A stretch of 64,000 nucleotides of DNA from Rhizobium sp. 2MFCol3.1 (GTDB lineage Bacteria; Pseudomonadota; Alphaproteobacteria; Rhizobiales; Rhizobiaceae): the NCBI RefSeq assembly GCF_000377565.1, contig NZ_KB898353.1:434001-498000 (forward strand), read 5' to 3'. Position 1 is the stretch's first letter; each line of letters starts with the position of its first letter. The notes below the pieces were generated by a model, which was not told where the DNA came from, did no database searches, and saw only the letters and a program-made list of their open reading frames with translations. Both the position numbers and the translations under genes were made by a program. This document shows, piece after piece, positions 55,564 to 64,000 of the stretch.

Positions 55564-56823
55564 TCAAGCTGCCTTGCCGTCGCCGAACTTCGCGATCGAG
55601 GCCGCGAGTTCCGGGTGATCCTTGGCGTATTCGTCGAGCGGAATATCGGCGACCGCTGCCTGCCAGGCCTGCTGCACGGCGCGTACGCCGGCCGCCGGAC
55701 CGCCCGGATGGCTGACGATACCGCCGCCGCATAGATAGAGCAGGTCGGTGGTGCGGCCGGTGCGGTTATAGGTGTCCGGCGCCTGGCCACCCCACTGGCC
55801 GGAGCCAGCGACCGGCAACGGGCAGTCGGCTTTGCTGAACAGCGGCGTGCTGACGGCCTTGAAGGATTCCACGAAGCTCTCGTCCGGCTCCCAATACTTG
55901 ATGCGGATGCCGTTGATCTGGAACTGGTCGACGCCGAGCAGGCGCCAGAACTGCTGGTAGACCTTGAAGTCGAGGCCGGCGCCCGGATCGCGGGTCAGAA
56001 TGTCCCAACCGTTGCGGTGCGCATGCAGCACGAGGCCCGAGCGCTTGCGCAGGAAACTCATGCCACCGAAGCCGATCGAATTGATATTAACGACGGCGCA
56101 GTTGCCGCCGGCCTTCAGGACGAGATCGTGATTGCGCATCATCTCGTCCGGATCGGCATGCGAGATGCCGAAAGCATACATGACCTTCTTGCCGGTCTTC
56201 TGCTCGTGATCGAGGATCTTCGGCATGATGGCCTCGACGCGCTCCTTGAGCGGCGAATAGGCCGGGCTCATCAGCTTTTCGTCGTCCTTGATGAAGTCGA
56301 CGCCGGACTCGATCAGTTCGCCGACCAGCTCCGCGGTCTCATGCGGACGCAGGCCGAGCGCGGGCTTGACGATCGTGCCGATAATCGGACGACCTTCGAC
56401 GCCGGTGAGCTTGCGGCTGCCGGGCAGGCCGAATTGCGGGCCGGGATGAGCTGTGGCGAAGGCCTCAGGCAGTTTCATGTCGACGATGCGGATGCCGCTC
56501 ATGCCCTTGATCGAAAAGACGCCGCCGATGGCGATCGTCATCAGGGCGGAGAGATCCGTGCCGATCGCGTCCATCGGGAAGGCGATATCGGCATCGGCGC
56601 GGTGAATGGGGCCGCTGCCGGGCGTTACTTCCGGCCAGGTCGGGTATTCAGCATCGGGCAGCTGACGGATGGCGATAACGCGTGCCGCGACGCGCGCCTT
56701 CAGCTCTTCCGTCTCGCCGGGAACGGGGACGAACGTGCCGGTCGACTGATCGCTGGCGATCTTGGCGGCCATGGCCTCGACGCTGCCGGTCGTTTCGATG
56801 CGATAGGTAACTGTGATCATCAT
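55564..56823 (-). CDS. oiaX: RuBisCO-like 3-oxo-isoapionate-4-phosphate decarboxylase (OiaX)
   Basis: A 419-residue RuBisCO-like protein, not a true RuBisCO. Conserved are GTIVKPALGL (149-158, Lys153) and FIKDDEKL (177-184) with the carbamylatable Lys179. ATGs at 56823 and 56820 both serve; GGAGGAG lies upstream. The neighbours OiaK, LerI and DerI point to the decarboxylase OiaX giving L-erythrulose 1-phosphate, rather than the transcarboxylase OiaT. It heads the operon and is divergent from the GntR regulator, with an operator-like site between. Confidence 0.83.
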   Translation of the reverse strand: MMITVTYRIETTGSVEAMAAKIASDQSTGTFVPVPGETEELKARVAARVIAIRQLPDAEYPTWPEVTPGSGPIHRADADIAFPMDAIGTDLSALMTIAIGGVFSIKGMSGIRIVDMKLPEAFATAHPGPQFGLPGSRKLTGVEGRPIIGTIVKPALGLRPHETAELVGELIESGVDFIKDDEKLMSPAYSPLKERVEAIMPKILDHEQKTGKKVMYAFGISHADPDEMMRNHDLVLKAGGNCAVVNINSIGFGGMSFLRKRSGLVLHAHRNGWDILTRDPGAGLDFKVYQQFWRLLGVDQFQINGIRIKYWEPDESFVESFKAVSTPLFSKADCPLPVAGSGQWGGQAPDTYNRTGRTTDLLYLCGGGIVSHPGGPAAGVRAVQQAWQAAVADIPLDEYAKDHPELAASIAKFGDGKAA

Positions 56824-56881
56824 GAGGTCTCGTTGCTCCTCCTGCCTAGGCCGAAAGTTTGCCATGGCGTCAACTCGTGAA

Positions 56882-56901
56882 CTGGTATAATGAGTATTCC
56901 A
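56882..56901. promoter_or_regulatory. Putative GntR operator in oiaX/GntR divergent promoter
   Basis: CTGGTATAATGAGTATTCCA: near-palindromic arms TGGTAT and ATTCCA, sharing CTGGTATRATGAGT with the site before apnO. It is 59 bases from the oiaX start and 94 bases from the GntR start, so one regulator could control both directions. Confidence 0.6.
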
Positions 56902-56995
56902 ATTTCTGCAATGAAAATTTTTTGAAAGAGCACAGACCGATTTCAGACGACGGCCTTTCGTGCCGGGACGCTAGCATGCATAAAGGAGGGATATT

Positions 56996-57724
56996 GTGAG
57001 CCAGCGAGACACCATGAACCAGCCAATCGAACAGATCGTGCGTCGCAAACTATCCGATGAGGTTTTTGATCGACTGGAGAGAATGATCACGTCCGGCGAG
57101 CTTCGCCCCGGCGACGAGATGCCTTCGGAGCGGGTGCTGATGGAGCGCTTCGGGGTTGGAAGGCCGGCGATCCGCGAGGCGATGCAGTCGCTGGCCAATA
57201 TGGGCTTGGTCAACATCTCGCACGGAGAGCGCGCCAAGGTTCTGCAGCTGACCGCAAGATCGATTTTCCGTCAGGTGGACCTGACGGCGAAGATCATGCT
57301 GGCGCAATCCGCCGACTCGCTCGATCATCTGAAGAGCTCACGCATCTTCTTCGAGCGCGGCATGGCGCGCGAGGCGGCGGTCAAGGCCACGCCCGCCGAC
57401 ATCACCGATCTCCGCGATATCATCGAGGAGCAGCGTCGCTCGCTCGGCAACGCGGAAGACTTCATCGCCGCCGATATGCAGTTCCATACGCGTATCGCGC
57501 AGATCTCGGGCAACCCGATCTTCGTCGCCGTTAGCGAGGCGATGCTGGCATGGCTGAAGGCCTATCACACGGACATGCTGATCTGGACCGGCAAGGAGAA
57601 GTTCACGCTAGTGGAGCATGAGCAGATCCTCGACTGTCTGGCGGCTAACGATGCGAATGGCGCTGAAGCCGCGATCTTGAAGCACCTTGAGCGCTCCAGT
57701 GCGCTCTATACCAATCGCGACTGA
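56996..57724 (+). CDS. GntR regulator of the FadR/NanR type (probable apiose regulator)
   Basis: A 242-residue regulator starting with GTG, preceded by AAAGGAGGG at ideal distance; an ATG at 57014 is the alternative. Winged helix: LRPGDEMPSERVLMERFGVGRPAIREAMQSLANMGLV. The FCD domain follows (DMQFHTRIAQISGNPIF; VEHEQILDCL). It is divergent from oiaX and is the natural candidate to respond to an apiose-pathway intermediate. Confidence 0.9.
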   Translation: MSQRDTMNQPIEQIVRRKLSDEVFDRLERMITSGELRPGDEMPSERVLMERFGVGRPAIREAMQSLANMGLVNISHGERAKVLQLTARSIFRQVDLTAKIMLAQSADSLDHLKSSRIFFERGMAREAAVKATPADITDLRDIIEEQRRSLGNAEDFIAADMQFHTRIAQISGNPIFVAVSEAMLAWLKAYHTDMLIWTGKEKFTLVEHEQILDCLAANDANGAEAAILKHLERSSALYTNRD

Positions 57725-57744
57725 TGTCAGTTTAATCGGCGAAT

Positions 57745-57786
57745 ACGAAAACAGCGACCGGCCTGCGAGGCGGTCGCTGTTTTCGT
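57745..57786. terminator. Bidirectional terminator
   Basis: A 16-bp perfect stem (57745-57760 and 57771-57786, core AACAGCGACCG/CGGTCGCTGTT) with a 10-base loop, followed by TTTTG on the plus strand. A second hairpin, GAAGGTCTCG/CGAGACCTTC (57798-57828), lies next to it and serves the leftward dehydrogenase operon. Confidence 0.85.
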
Positions 57787-57841
57787 TTTGAGATCGGGAA
57801 GGTCTCGACCGGTGCGGCCGAGACCTTCGTGAGCGCTGAAA

Positions 57842-59476
57842 TCAGATCTCCTTGATCAGCTGCTCGGCAATACGCACGCTGAGCGCCGCGCCCGTCAGTG
57901 TCGGGTTCATGCAGGATGCCGACGGCATGACGCTGGTGCCCGCGATGAACATGTTCGGGTGATCATGGGTGCGGCAATCGCGGTCGACGACCGAGTCCTT
58001 CGGGTCGTCGCCCATCCGGGTCGTGCCCATGACGTGCTGGCGGTTCTGCCATTTCACGTCGGTCGACAGGACCTCGGCATCGAGCAGCTGGGCGATCTTG
58101 TTCAGATCCTCAAGCCCCTTGTCGCGGCCGGCGTTCCAGTAGTCGGTGACCGAGTAGTAGAGTACCGGAACCGGGATGCCGAGGGCGTCGAACTTGGTCT
58201 TCGACGGCGTGACGCGGTTTTCGGCGAGCGGAAGCGGTTCGAAGTCGATCGCCCAGTTGAGCGAGCGGGCCGAGTATTTGCGGATCTGCTCGTCGAGCTT
58301 GGAGCCCATGATGCCCTTCTTGATGAAGCCTTCGGTCATCTGGGCTGTCGGTACCGTGTTGCGCACCTTGATCTTGTAGCTCGGGTAATCCTTGCGGAAG
58401 GTGCCGTCGCGCTGGTTGAGATAGACCAGCAGTTCGGTCGGGCCCTCGCCCGGCCACATGTCCTCCTTGGTCAGCATGTTCATGCTGATGCCGGTGTGGT
58501 CCATGAGGTTTCTGCCGACCTGATCGGACGAGTTGGCAATGCCGTTCGGATACTTGTCCGAGGTGGAAATCAAGAGGAGCTTGGCGGACTCGATGCCGTA
58601 GGCGGCAAGCACGAAATAGCGCGCCGTCAGCCGGTGCTCGGAATTGTCGGGCTTCTTGTACCAGACGGCGGTGATCTTGCCGTCGTCGCCGGCTTCCACC
58701 TTGTAGACAGGCGAGTTGTCGAGCAGCTTGGCGCCATGGCGTTCGGCTTCGTCGATATGCATCGAGCCGTCATACTTGGCGCCGATCGGACAGACCGGGT
58801 TGCAGTTGTTGTTGCCGGCGCAGACCGGGCGGTTGCCGTAGGGACGCGAGGCGCGGCCATGCGGCTCGAGCACCGGGTTGAAGCCGCCGACCGAAAGCTT
58901 TTCAGCCAGCGTCGTGAACATGTAGCTGGAATTCAGCTGCTGCATCGGGAATGGCATGGAGCGCGGCGGCATTGGGCCACCGCCCTGGCCGCTTTCGTCC
59001 TGGCCGTCCATGCCAGTGACGCCGAGCTCCAGCTCCGCCTTGTTGTAGTAGTCTTCCAGATCGTCATAGCCGATCGGCCAGTCGCGGCCGCGACCGTAGA
59101 GCGACTGGATCTTGAAGTCGTTCGGGATCATGCGCCAGAGCGCCGAGCCGAAGTGCCAGGTCGTGCCGCCGACAACGCGCAGGTAGGAGGTGTTGTATTT
59201 GACCGGGCCTTCATACTGCAGATAGTCGCCATAGGTGGATGGCGCCCAAGGCATGCTCGGGAAGGGGGAGCCGGCGCCCTGCAGCTTGGCGTTCGCAAGC
59301 GAGAGCTTGACCGGAGCATTGCGGAAGGTCTCGACGATCTCGCGGCGATCGACACGCGGGCCGGCTTCGAGAATGATCACCTTCTTGCCGGCCTTGGCGA
59401 GCTGTGCGGCGACGATGCCGCCCATGACACCCGATCCGATGACGATCAGGTCCGCATCATATGCGTCGTTTGCCAT
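57842..59476 (-). CDS. GMC-family FAD dehydrogenase, large subunit
   Basis: A 544-residue flavoprotein. The FAD motif is DLIVIGSGVMGGIVAAQLA; an iron-sulfur-like or structural cysteine cluster CAGNNNCNPVCPIG lies near residue 220; the C-terminal GMC domain includes QHVMGTTRMGDDP and MFIAGTSVMPSASCMNPTLT. The family covers membrane-bound gluconate, sorbitol, fructose and 2-keto-gluconate dehydrogenases. It forms a three-gene leftward operon with a small subunit and cytochrome c, whose activity feeds electrons from periplasmic polyol or sugar oxidation to the respiratory chain. Confidence 0.9.
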   Translation of the reverse strand: MANDAYDADLIVIGSGVMGGIVAAQLAKAGKKVIILEAGPRVDRREIVETFRNAPVKLSLANAKLQGAGSPFPSMPWAPSTYGDYLQYEGPVKYNTSYLRVVGGTTWHFGSALWRMIPNDFKIQSLYGRGRDWPIGYDDLEDYYNKAELELGVTGMDGQDESGQGGGPMPPRSMPFPMQQLNSSYMFTTLAEKLSVGGFNPVLEPHGRASRPYGNRPVCAGNNNCNPVCPIGAKYDGSMHIDEAERHGAKLLDNSPVYKVEAGDDGKITAVWYKKPDNSEHRLTARYFVLAAYGIESAKLLLISTSDKYPNGIANSSDQVGRNLMDHTGISMNMLTKEDMWPGEGPTELLVYLNQRDGTFRKDYPSYKIKVRNTVPTAQMTEGFIKKGIMGSKLDEQIRKYSARSLNWAIDFEPLPLAENRVTPSKTKFDALGIPVPVLYYSVTDYWNAGRDKGLEDLNKIAQLLDAEVLSTDVKWQNRQHVMGTTRMGDDPKDSVVDRDCRTHDHPNMFIAGTSVMPSASCMNPTLTGAALSVRIAEQLIKEI

Positions 59477-59489
59477 TGTCTTTATCCTG

Positions 59490-60017
59490 TCAGATCTTGC
59501 TGCCGGGCTTCGGTCCCCAGGCGTTCGGGCCGGGACCGTAGGTCGGAATGGGAAGGAGGCCCTTAGTCGGGCGGTACATGAGCGATTTCTCGTAGGTGAT
59601 GAGCTCCGCGTCCTCTGGGTCGCCCACCACGCCGAGATACCAGGCGGAGACGATCTTCGCGGACGTCTTCATCTCGGGCTCGGCGGGCTTGGAGGCGAGG
59701 AAGCCATCCATGTCCTTGGCGCCGGACTGGCTCACGGCCTGCTGCAAGGCGGCGATGTCTGTTTTCAGCGTCTTGCTGCGCTTGGAAAGTGCTGCAAGGA
59801 AGCGTGCGCCGAGCACGGGGTCGAGCTCGTAACCGGTCAGGAATTCGGAGAGCTTGGTGAAGCCCTGGACGTCATCGTCGGCCGCGAACGCCGATACAGG
59901 CGCTGCGAAGGAGGAGAGGACTGCCAGTCCTCCAACGGCCACGGTGGCGCGCAGGAGGTCTCGGCGGTGGAGGGGCCGGCTCACGATGGAGCCCGCATTG
60001 TTGGGGTCGATTGGCAT
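59490..60017 (-). CDS. Sugar dehydrogenase small subunit, Tat-exported
   Basis: A 175-residue protein with a twin-arginine signal (HRRDLLRATVAVGGLAVL) and the small-subunit family fold seen with GMC dehydrogenases. The mature part is helical and ends with GLLPIPTYGPGPNAWGPKPG. Since the large subunit has no signal peptide, it is likely carried across the membrane with this Tat substrate. Gap of 13 bases to the large subunit. Confidence 0.85.
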   Translation of the reverse strand: MPIDPNNAGSIVSRPLHRRDLLRATVAVGGLAVLSSFAAPVSAFAADDDVQGFTKLSEFLTGYELDPVLGARFLAALSKRSKTLKTDIAALQQAVSQSGAKDMDGFLASKPAEPEMKTSAKIVSAWYLGVVGDPEDAELITYEKSLMYRPTKGLLPIPTYGPGPNAWGPKPGSKI

Positions 60018-60067
60018 CGCTGATATCCTCGATGAGGCAGTCAGAACTGGGAGAAAGGGTGAAACGA

Positions 60068-61537
60068 TCAGGCGTGAGCCGGCTGCCGCCTGCGGCGGGC
60101 AACGAGTAGCGCGATGACGAGCGCGGCGAGGATCAGCGCCACGGCGACCGCCGGAACGATGAACGGCGCGATCGCGGCCAGTATAGGCTTCTCTCCACCC
60201 TCGCGGACACGCAGGACATCCGCTGCGGTGACGCTTACCTTGCCGTTGCCGAAGTGACCAAGCACATAGTTGCTGACATCGGCGACGTCCTTGTCGGAGA
60301 GGCGATCCGTGAAGGACGCGTTCTCGCCGAAGGCCGGCATGAATGTGGGTACGCCGTCGATCGTGCGCGACAGGCCGAACAGGATCGTTGCGATCAGGTT
60401 GTCCGGGTTGTTGCCGCCGGTCGCGGTGTTGCGGAAGAGCGAAGGATAGTGGTCGTTACCCTCGCCATCGACCTGATGGCAGGCGGCGCAGGAGCCGCTG
60501 AAGATATGGAAGCCCTTCTCGGTCACGGCCTGGCCAGGCAGGCCGCGCAGATCGAGTTCGGCCGTCGAGGGCTTGCCGACATCGTAGCGCGGCGTGGCTT
60601 CGCCCGTGGTGATCGGCTTCGTATCCTTCAGGTAGACGACGAGCGACTTGAGGTCCGCCTCGGTCAGGTGCTGCATGCTGTGCTCGATGGCTTCCGCCAT
60701 CGGGCCGGCCGCCTGCGCCTTGCCGGCGACATGGCCGGTGCGCAGATACTGCACGAGCTCCTCGTCGGACCAGCCGCCGATGCCGTCAACCTTGTCGGAG
60801 GTGATGTTCGGCGCGAACCAGGAGCCGATGGACGCGCCCGAAAGTGCCTGACTTCCGCTCTCCGCCATGAAGAGATTGCGCGGCGTGTGGCAGGTGCTGC
60901 AGTGCTCGAGAGCTTCGGCGAGATACGCGCCACGGTTCCACTCGGCGGACTTGGATGCATCCGGCTGGAAGCGGTCCTTGTCGAGGAAAAGCAGGTTCCA
61001 CGCCGACATCGAGGCGCGGATGCTGAACGGGAATGGCAGCGCCGTCTTTTCCGGCGCGTGATCGATCGGCTTCACGTCCTGCATGAAATAGGCGTAGAGC
61101 GCCGAGATGTCCTCGTCGGAGAGCTTTGCGTAGGCCGTGTAAGGCATCGCCGGATAAAGATGGCTGCCATCTTTGGCGACACCATCGCGAACGGCGCGCG
61201 CGAAGTCTTCCTCGCTGTAGTTACCGATGCCGTCGGTCTTGGATGGCGTGATGTTGGTCGAGAAAATCTTGCCGAGCGGGGATTCGATCGCATAGCCGCC
61301 GGCAAAGGGCTGTCCGGAGTTCGGCGCGGTATGGCACGCGGCGCAATCGGCCGCGGTTGCGAGATAGCGTCCCCTCGTGATCAGGTCGTTTGGCGTCGCG
61401 GTCTGATCTTGCGCCGAGGCTGCGCCGGTGATCGACACCAGCGCGGACAGACAGAGTGCGATCGATCGCAGGCGTTTGAAGGGGAGCCGAGAGGGTGCGG
61501 TGTGCAAGTGCATTATCGACGTGCTTTCATCAAGCAT
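60068..61537 (-). CDS. Membrane-anchored tri-heme cytochrome c subunit
   Basis: A 489-residue cytochrome. Three heme sites are seen: CAACH (65-69), CSTCH (213-217) and CAACH (350-354). A signal peptide ends near AASAQ and a C-terminal helix (VPAVAVALILAALVIALLV) with an RRRR tail anchors it in the membrane. It transfers electrons from the flavoprotein to quinone or oxidase. Start may be 61537 or the ATG at 61513; neither has a strong ribosome-binding site. It heads the operon, facing a LysR gene. Confidence 0.9.
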   Translation of the reverse strand: MLDESTSIMHLHTAPSRLPFKRLRSIALCLSALVSITGAASAQDQTATPNDLITRGRYLATAADCAACHTAPNSGQPFAGGYAIESPLGKIFSTNITPSKTDGIGNYSEEDFARAVRDGVAKDGSHLYPAMPYTAYAKLSDEDISALYAYFMQDVKPIDHAPEKTALPFPFSIRASMSAWNLLFLDKDRFQPDASKSAEWNRGAYLAEALEHCSTCHTPRNLFMAESGSQALSGASIGSWFAPNITSDKVDGIGGWSDEELVQYLRTGHVAGKAQAAGPMAEAIEHSMQHLTEADLKSLVVYLKDTKPITTGEATPRYDVGKPSTAELDLRGLPGQAVTEKGFHIFSGSCAACHQVDGEGNDHYPSLFRNTATGGNNPDNLIATILFGLSRTIDGVPTFMPAFGENASFTDRLSDKDVADVSNYVLGHFGNGKVSVTAADVLRVREGGEKPILAAIAPFIVPAVAVALILAALVIALLVARRRRQPAHA

Positions 61538-61638
61538 GAATAAACGACAACAGGCTTTGCATCACCTCCCACGAGCGTAGCCAATCCACGTCGCCGCGAG
61601 ACTGAATGCAACACGCGGCGATAAAAGCCAATACTGGA

Positions 61639-61662
61639 AAAGCAAATAACTGATATTGCTTT
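61639..61662. promoter_or_regulatory. Inverted repeat in divergent promoter
   Basis: AAAGCAA-N10-TTGCTTT, 7-bp arms, about 100 bases from the cytochrome start and 140 bases from the LysR start. Spacing and symmetry suit a LysR-type regulator. Confidence 0.5.
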
Positions 61663-61804
61663 ACAAATTCACTCTAAATGAGGATATGGCTTTATGCGTC
61701 GATGTGTCACGTTCGCGACTTGGCAATCGTCATAGCCGCGCTATACTGCCTTTGAAAATCAATTTGTCATACAAACAGTTTTCACAAATAATGAAAGCTT
61801 AGAT

Positions 61805-62701
61805 GTGAAGTTCGACCTTATCGATTTGCGTATCTTCCTGGCGGCCGTCGACGGAGGAAGCCTGACTGTTGCGGCCAAGCAGAACAATGTCGTCGTTGCC
61901 GCCGTCAGCGCGCGCTTGAAGCGGCTCGAAGAAGCGTTTGATCTCGAGCTCTTCGAGCGCACTGGCCGTGGCATCAAGCCGACATTGGCGGGCGAGATGT
62001 TGGCCAGCCATGCACGGCAGATCATGGACGATGCGCGCCGTATCGAGGCGGACCTCGATGCCTTCGCCGATGGCCGCAGCGGTCGCGTCAGGCTGCTGTC
62101 CAATACCAATATGCTCGCCGAGCATCTGCCACAGGCGCTTGGCGCCTTTCTCGCGCAGAACCCAGATATCAGCGTCAGCGTCGAGGATAAGCCGAGCCTC
62201 GAGGCGGTGAACATGCTGAAACAGGGCCAGGCCGACATCGCGATCGTCGCTTCGTCCGCCGATATGAACGGCCTTGAGCGCTTCCGCTTCGTTCCCGACC
62301 GCTTGGTGCTCATCGTCCCCGGTGACATGGACATGCCGCTGGGGCCGGTCGCTTTCTCACGCGTTCTCGATTTCAAGCTCATCGGCCAGCAGGGCGATCC
62401 GGCCCTCATGCAGTTCCTCAGGCGCCATGCCAATGAGCTGGGACGCACCCCGCATTTCCGGATGTTGATCAACGGTTTCGAGGCGACATGTCGTGTCGTG
62501 GAGCAGGGCGCCGGCGTTTCCATCGTGCCGGAAAGCGCTGCCCGACGCTTTGCGGCCTACATGAAGCTCCAAGTCTTTCCGATCGACGAAGCCTGGGTCG
62601 AGCGTGAACTATACGTTTGTGTAAAGAATGAAATGCAACTTCCGGGATATGCGAGGATGTTGCTGGCGCATCTCAAGAATTACGTTCGCGATTTTGGTTA
62701 G
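61805..62701 (+). CDS. LysR-family transcriptional regulator
   Basis: A 298-residue regulator starting with GTG. Helix-turn-helix in the first 60 residues (DLRIFLAAVDGGSLTVAAKQ; LFERTGRGIKPT) and a two-lobed inducer-binding domain (VRLLSNTNMLAEHLPQALG; VEQGAGVSIVPESAARRF). It is divergent from the dehydrogenase operon and is its likely regulator. Many LysR relatives of this type repress or activate sugar-acid oxidation genes; the inducer is unknown. Confidence 0.9.
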   Translation: MKFDLIDLRIFLAAVDGGSLTVAAKQNNVVVAAVSARLKRLEEAFDLELFERTGRGIKPTLAGEMLASHARQIMDDARRIEADLDAFADGRSGRVRLLSNTNMLAEHLPQALGAFLAQNPDISVSVEDKPSLEAVNMLKQGQADIAIVASSADMNGLERFRFVPDRLVLIVPGDMDMPLGPVAFSRVLDFKLIGQQGDPALMQFLRRHANELGRTPHFRMLINGFEATCRVVEQGAGVSIVPESAARRFAAYMKLQVFPIDEAWVERELYVCVKNEMQLPGYARMLLAHLKNYVRDFG

Positions 62702-62985
62702 GTTGTATGAAGCCGACGGTGCTCTGCTCGCCTGCAACGCCGCGATTACATGAAAGCGCGCGCGCCGATGTCAATATAGACGGGCATGAATGCGGTGGCG
62801 CAAATTTATACATTGTTAAAGCATTTAAGATTTTAACTATATGCAAGACATCGGTAATCGCCCGATCTGCATGACGCAGCCAGTCTAACTCCCAAAAATT
62901 CAGCGAGTGCGCACATCGCGGCGATGTGGCGTCGTATCGTTCATTCATACCGGCGCCTGGATCAGGCCACGGCATAGGTTTTCTT

Positions 62986-64000
62986 ATGTTACAAAATTGG
63001 AAGATTAAGACCAAATTTCTCGTCGCCATCGCTTTGCTGGCGCTGATCTCTTTCTCCGGCTTGATGTATGTCAGCGCCAAGTTCCGCGATGCGAACCAGG
63101 CCTATACCGGCTTCCTGCAGCATGAGAGCGAAGCGGCGATGCTCGGCGCTCGCGCGGCGGCCGGTATCTGGACATCCACGACCTGGATGGCGCGTCTCAT
63201 GACCATCGAGCCGGGCTCGCAGGCTTTCGACAATGCTGCTGGTCTCTTCGCCTCGAACTATGATGGCGCCAGGGCAAGGCTTGTGCAGGTGCCCGAACTG
63301 GTGCCGAGCCGCAAGGATGCCATTGCCGAACTGCTGGCCGGCAGCGATGAGGTGAGGAAGCTCGGCGACCAGCTCATCCAGGCCCGCAAATCCGGTGACG
63401 AAGCGCTCGCGCAGAGCTTGATCGACAACGTCGACAGCCTGATGGGCGCGCTGTCGCCGAAGTTTGGCGCCAACAACACGGCGCTGACCGATATGCTGAG
63501 CAAGGGTGGCCGCGAGCTGTCGGATTCCGTTTCGTCCACCATCCTGAACAGCATGATCGGCCTTGTCGTGGGTATCGTCGCCGCGCTCGCATTCGCGCTC
63601 GTGGTTGCCACCAAGGGCATAACCGCGCCGATGGCGCGGCTGCGCCAGCGCATGGTCTCGCTTGCCGAAGGCGAAACCGCCGAGGAGATCAACGGCGTTG
63701 ATCGTCGTGACGAGATCGGCGACATGGCCGGCGCCGTGGCAATCTTCCGGACCAACGCGCTCGAAACACGGCGCCTCGAACAGGAAGCCGAAACCAATCG
63801 CAACATGAGCGAGAGCGAGCGAGCCGATCGCGAGGCGCAGAAGGCGCGCGAATCCGCCGAGCTTCAGACTGCCGTGAATGCGCTCGGCAACGCACTGCAG
63901 CGCCTGTCGGATGGCGATCTGGCTTGCCGCATCGACACGCCGTTCGTCGCCCATCTGGAAACGCTGCGCGCCGACTTCAACAACTCTGTCACCAAGCTGA
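62986..64000 (+). CDS. Methyl-accepting chemotaxis protein, 3' end outside window
   Basis: The first 338 codons of a receptor that runs off the right edge. N-terminal helix (FLVAIALLALISFSGLMYV), a helical periplasmic part of about 145 residues, second transmembrane helix (MIGLVVGIVAALAFALVVA, around 190-210), then HAMP (APMARLRQRMVSLAEGE...RRDEIGDMAGAVAIFRTN) and the start of a coiled coil, with a second HAMP-like part (GDLACRIDTPF) at the edge. The signalling tip is beyond the window. No ligand can be inferred. Confidence 0.85.
   Translation, partial: MLQNWKIKTKFLVAIALLALISFSGLMYVSAKFRDANQAYTGFLQHESEAAMLGARAAAGIWTSTTWMARLMTIEPGSQAFDNAAGLFASNYDGARARLVQVPELVPSRKDAIAELLAGSDEVRKLGDQLIQARKSGDEALAQSLIDNVDSLMGALSPKFGANNTALTDMLSKGGRELSDSVSSTILNSMIGLVVGIVAALAFALVVATKGITAPMARLRQRMVSLAEGETAEEINGVDRRDEIGDMAGAVAIFRTNALETRRLEQEAETNRNMSESERADREAQKARESAELQTAVNALGNALQRLSDGDLACRIDTPFVAHLETLRADFNNSVTKL

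Noticed and set aside
55564..56823. True RuBisCO and carbon fixation
   Set aside because: There is no small subunit or phosphoribulokinase gene, and the neighbours form the apiose pathway; it is a RuBisCO-like protein.

Overview
The window is high-GC chromosomal or replicon DNA from an alphaproteobacterium, most likely a member of the Rhizobiaceae (Rhizobium/Agrobacterium group). The evidence is the protein families (CbpM/CbpA pair, a PraR-like XRE regulator, many solute-binding-protein ABC importers each paired with a regulator), the codon use, and two small rhizobial-type hypothetical proteins. It begins in an ordinary region and ends inside a chemotaxis receptor gene. No rRNA, tRNA, CRISPR array, phage or insertion sequence was seen, and no gene is visibly broken.

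Layout: 1-6.4 kb holds regulators, a DnaJ-like chaperone with its modulator and a cupin, and an inositol-monophosphatase-family gene divergent from a LacI repressor with two operator-like palindromes. 5.4-9 kb holds an AraC regulator, a TonB-dependent siderophore receptor and a 48-residue membrane protein. 9.2-15.2 kb holds a hybrid PAS histidine kinase with two receivers, a DapA-family aldolase with its GntR regulator, a heme oxygenase and a small protein. A candidate small RNA lies near 15.3-15.4 kb.

15.5-26 kb is a catabolic cluster: a dimethylformamidase-large-subunit-like protein faces a leftward set of genes for a nitrate/sulfonate/taurine-type ABC importer, an aminoglycoside-phosphotransferase-like kinase, a HutC-type regulator with a TTG start, a zinc alcohol dehydrogenase, a histidinol-dehydrogenase homologue and a short-chain dehydrogenase. 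The three dehydrogenase families match the HpsP/HpsN/HpsO set that oxidises 2,3-dihydroxypropanesulfonate (DHPS), but no sulfolactate-cleaving enzyme is present. A shared 12-bp palindrome-like site precedes three of its transcription units.

27-36.9 kb is a complete guanidine assimilation operon behind a clear guanidine-I (ykkC) riboswitch with terminator: ABC importer, two urea-carboxylase-associated proteins (carboxyguanidine deiminase type), a biotin-dependent guanidine/urea carboxylase and an allophanate hydrolase.

37.5-57.7 kb is a D-apiose island. An oligosaccharide ABC importer with a cytoplasmic DUF5060/DUF4038/DUF5605 glycoside hydrolase and a ROK regulator lies next to a ribose-type importer with a DUF2291 lipoprotein. 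With these are the oxidative D-apiose pathway enzymes: D-apiose dehydrogenase (ApsD), D-apionate lactonase (ApnL), D-apionate oxidoisomerase (ApnO), DUF1537 kinase (OiaK), a RuBisCO-like decarboxylase (OiaX) and two tetrose-phosphate isomerases (LerI, DerI). A FadR/NanR-type GntR regulator closes the island, and the same 14-bp motif precedes oiaX and apnO. Together these genes suggest uptake of apiose-containing glycosides, cytoplasmic release of apiose and conversion to erythrose 4-phosphate.

57.8-61.5 kb encodes a membrane-bound three-subunit GMC dehydrogenase (flavoprotein, Tat-exported small subunit, tri-heme cytochrome c), divergent from a LysR regulator. The window closes with a chemotaxis receptor that runs off the right end.
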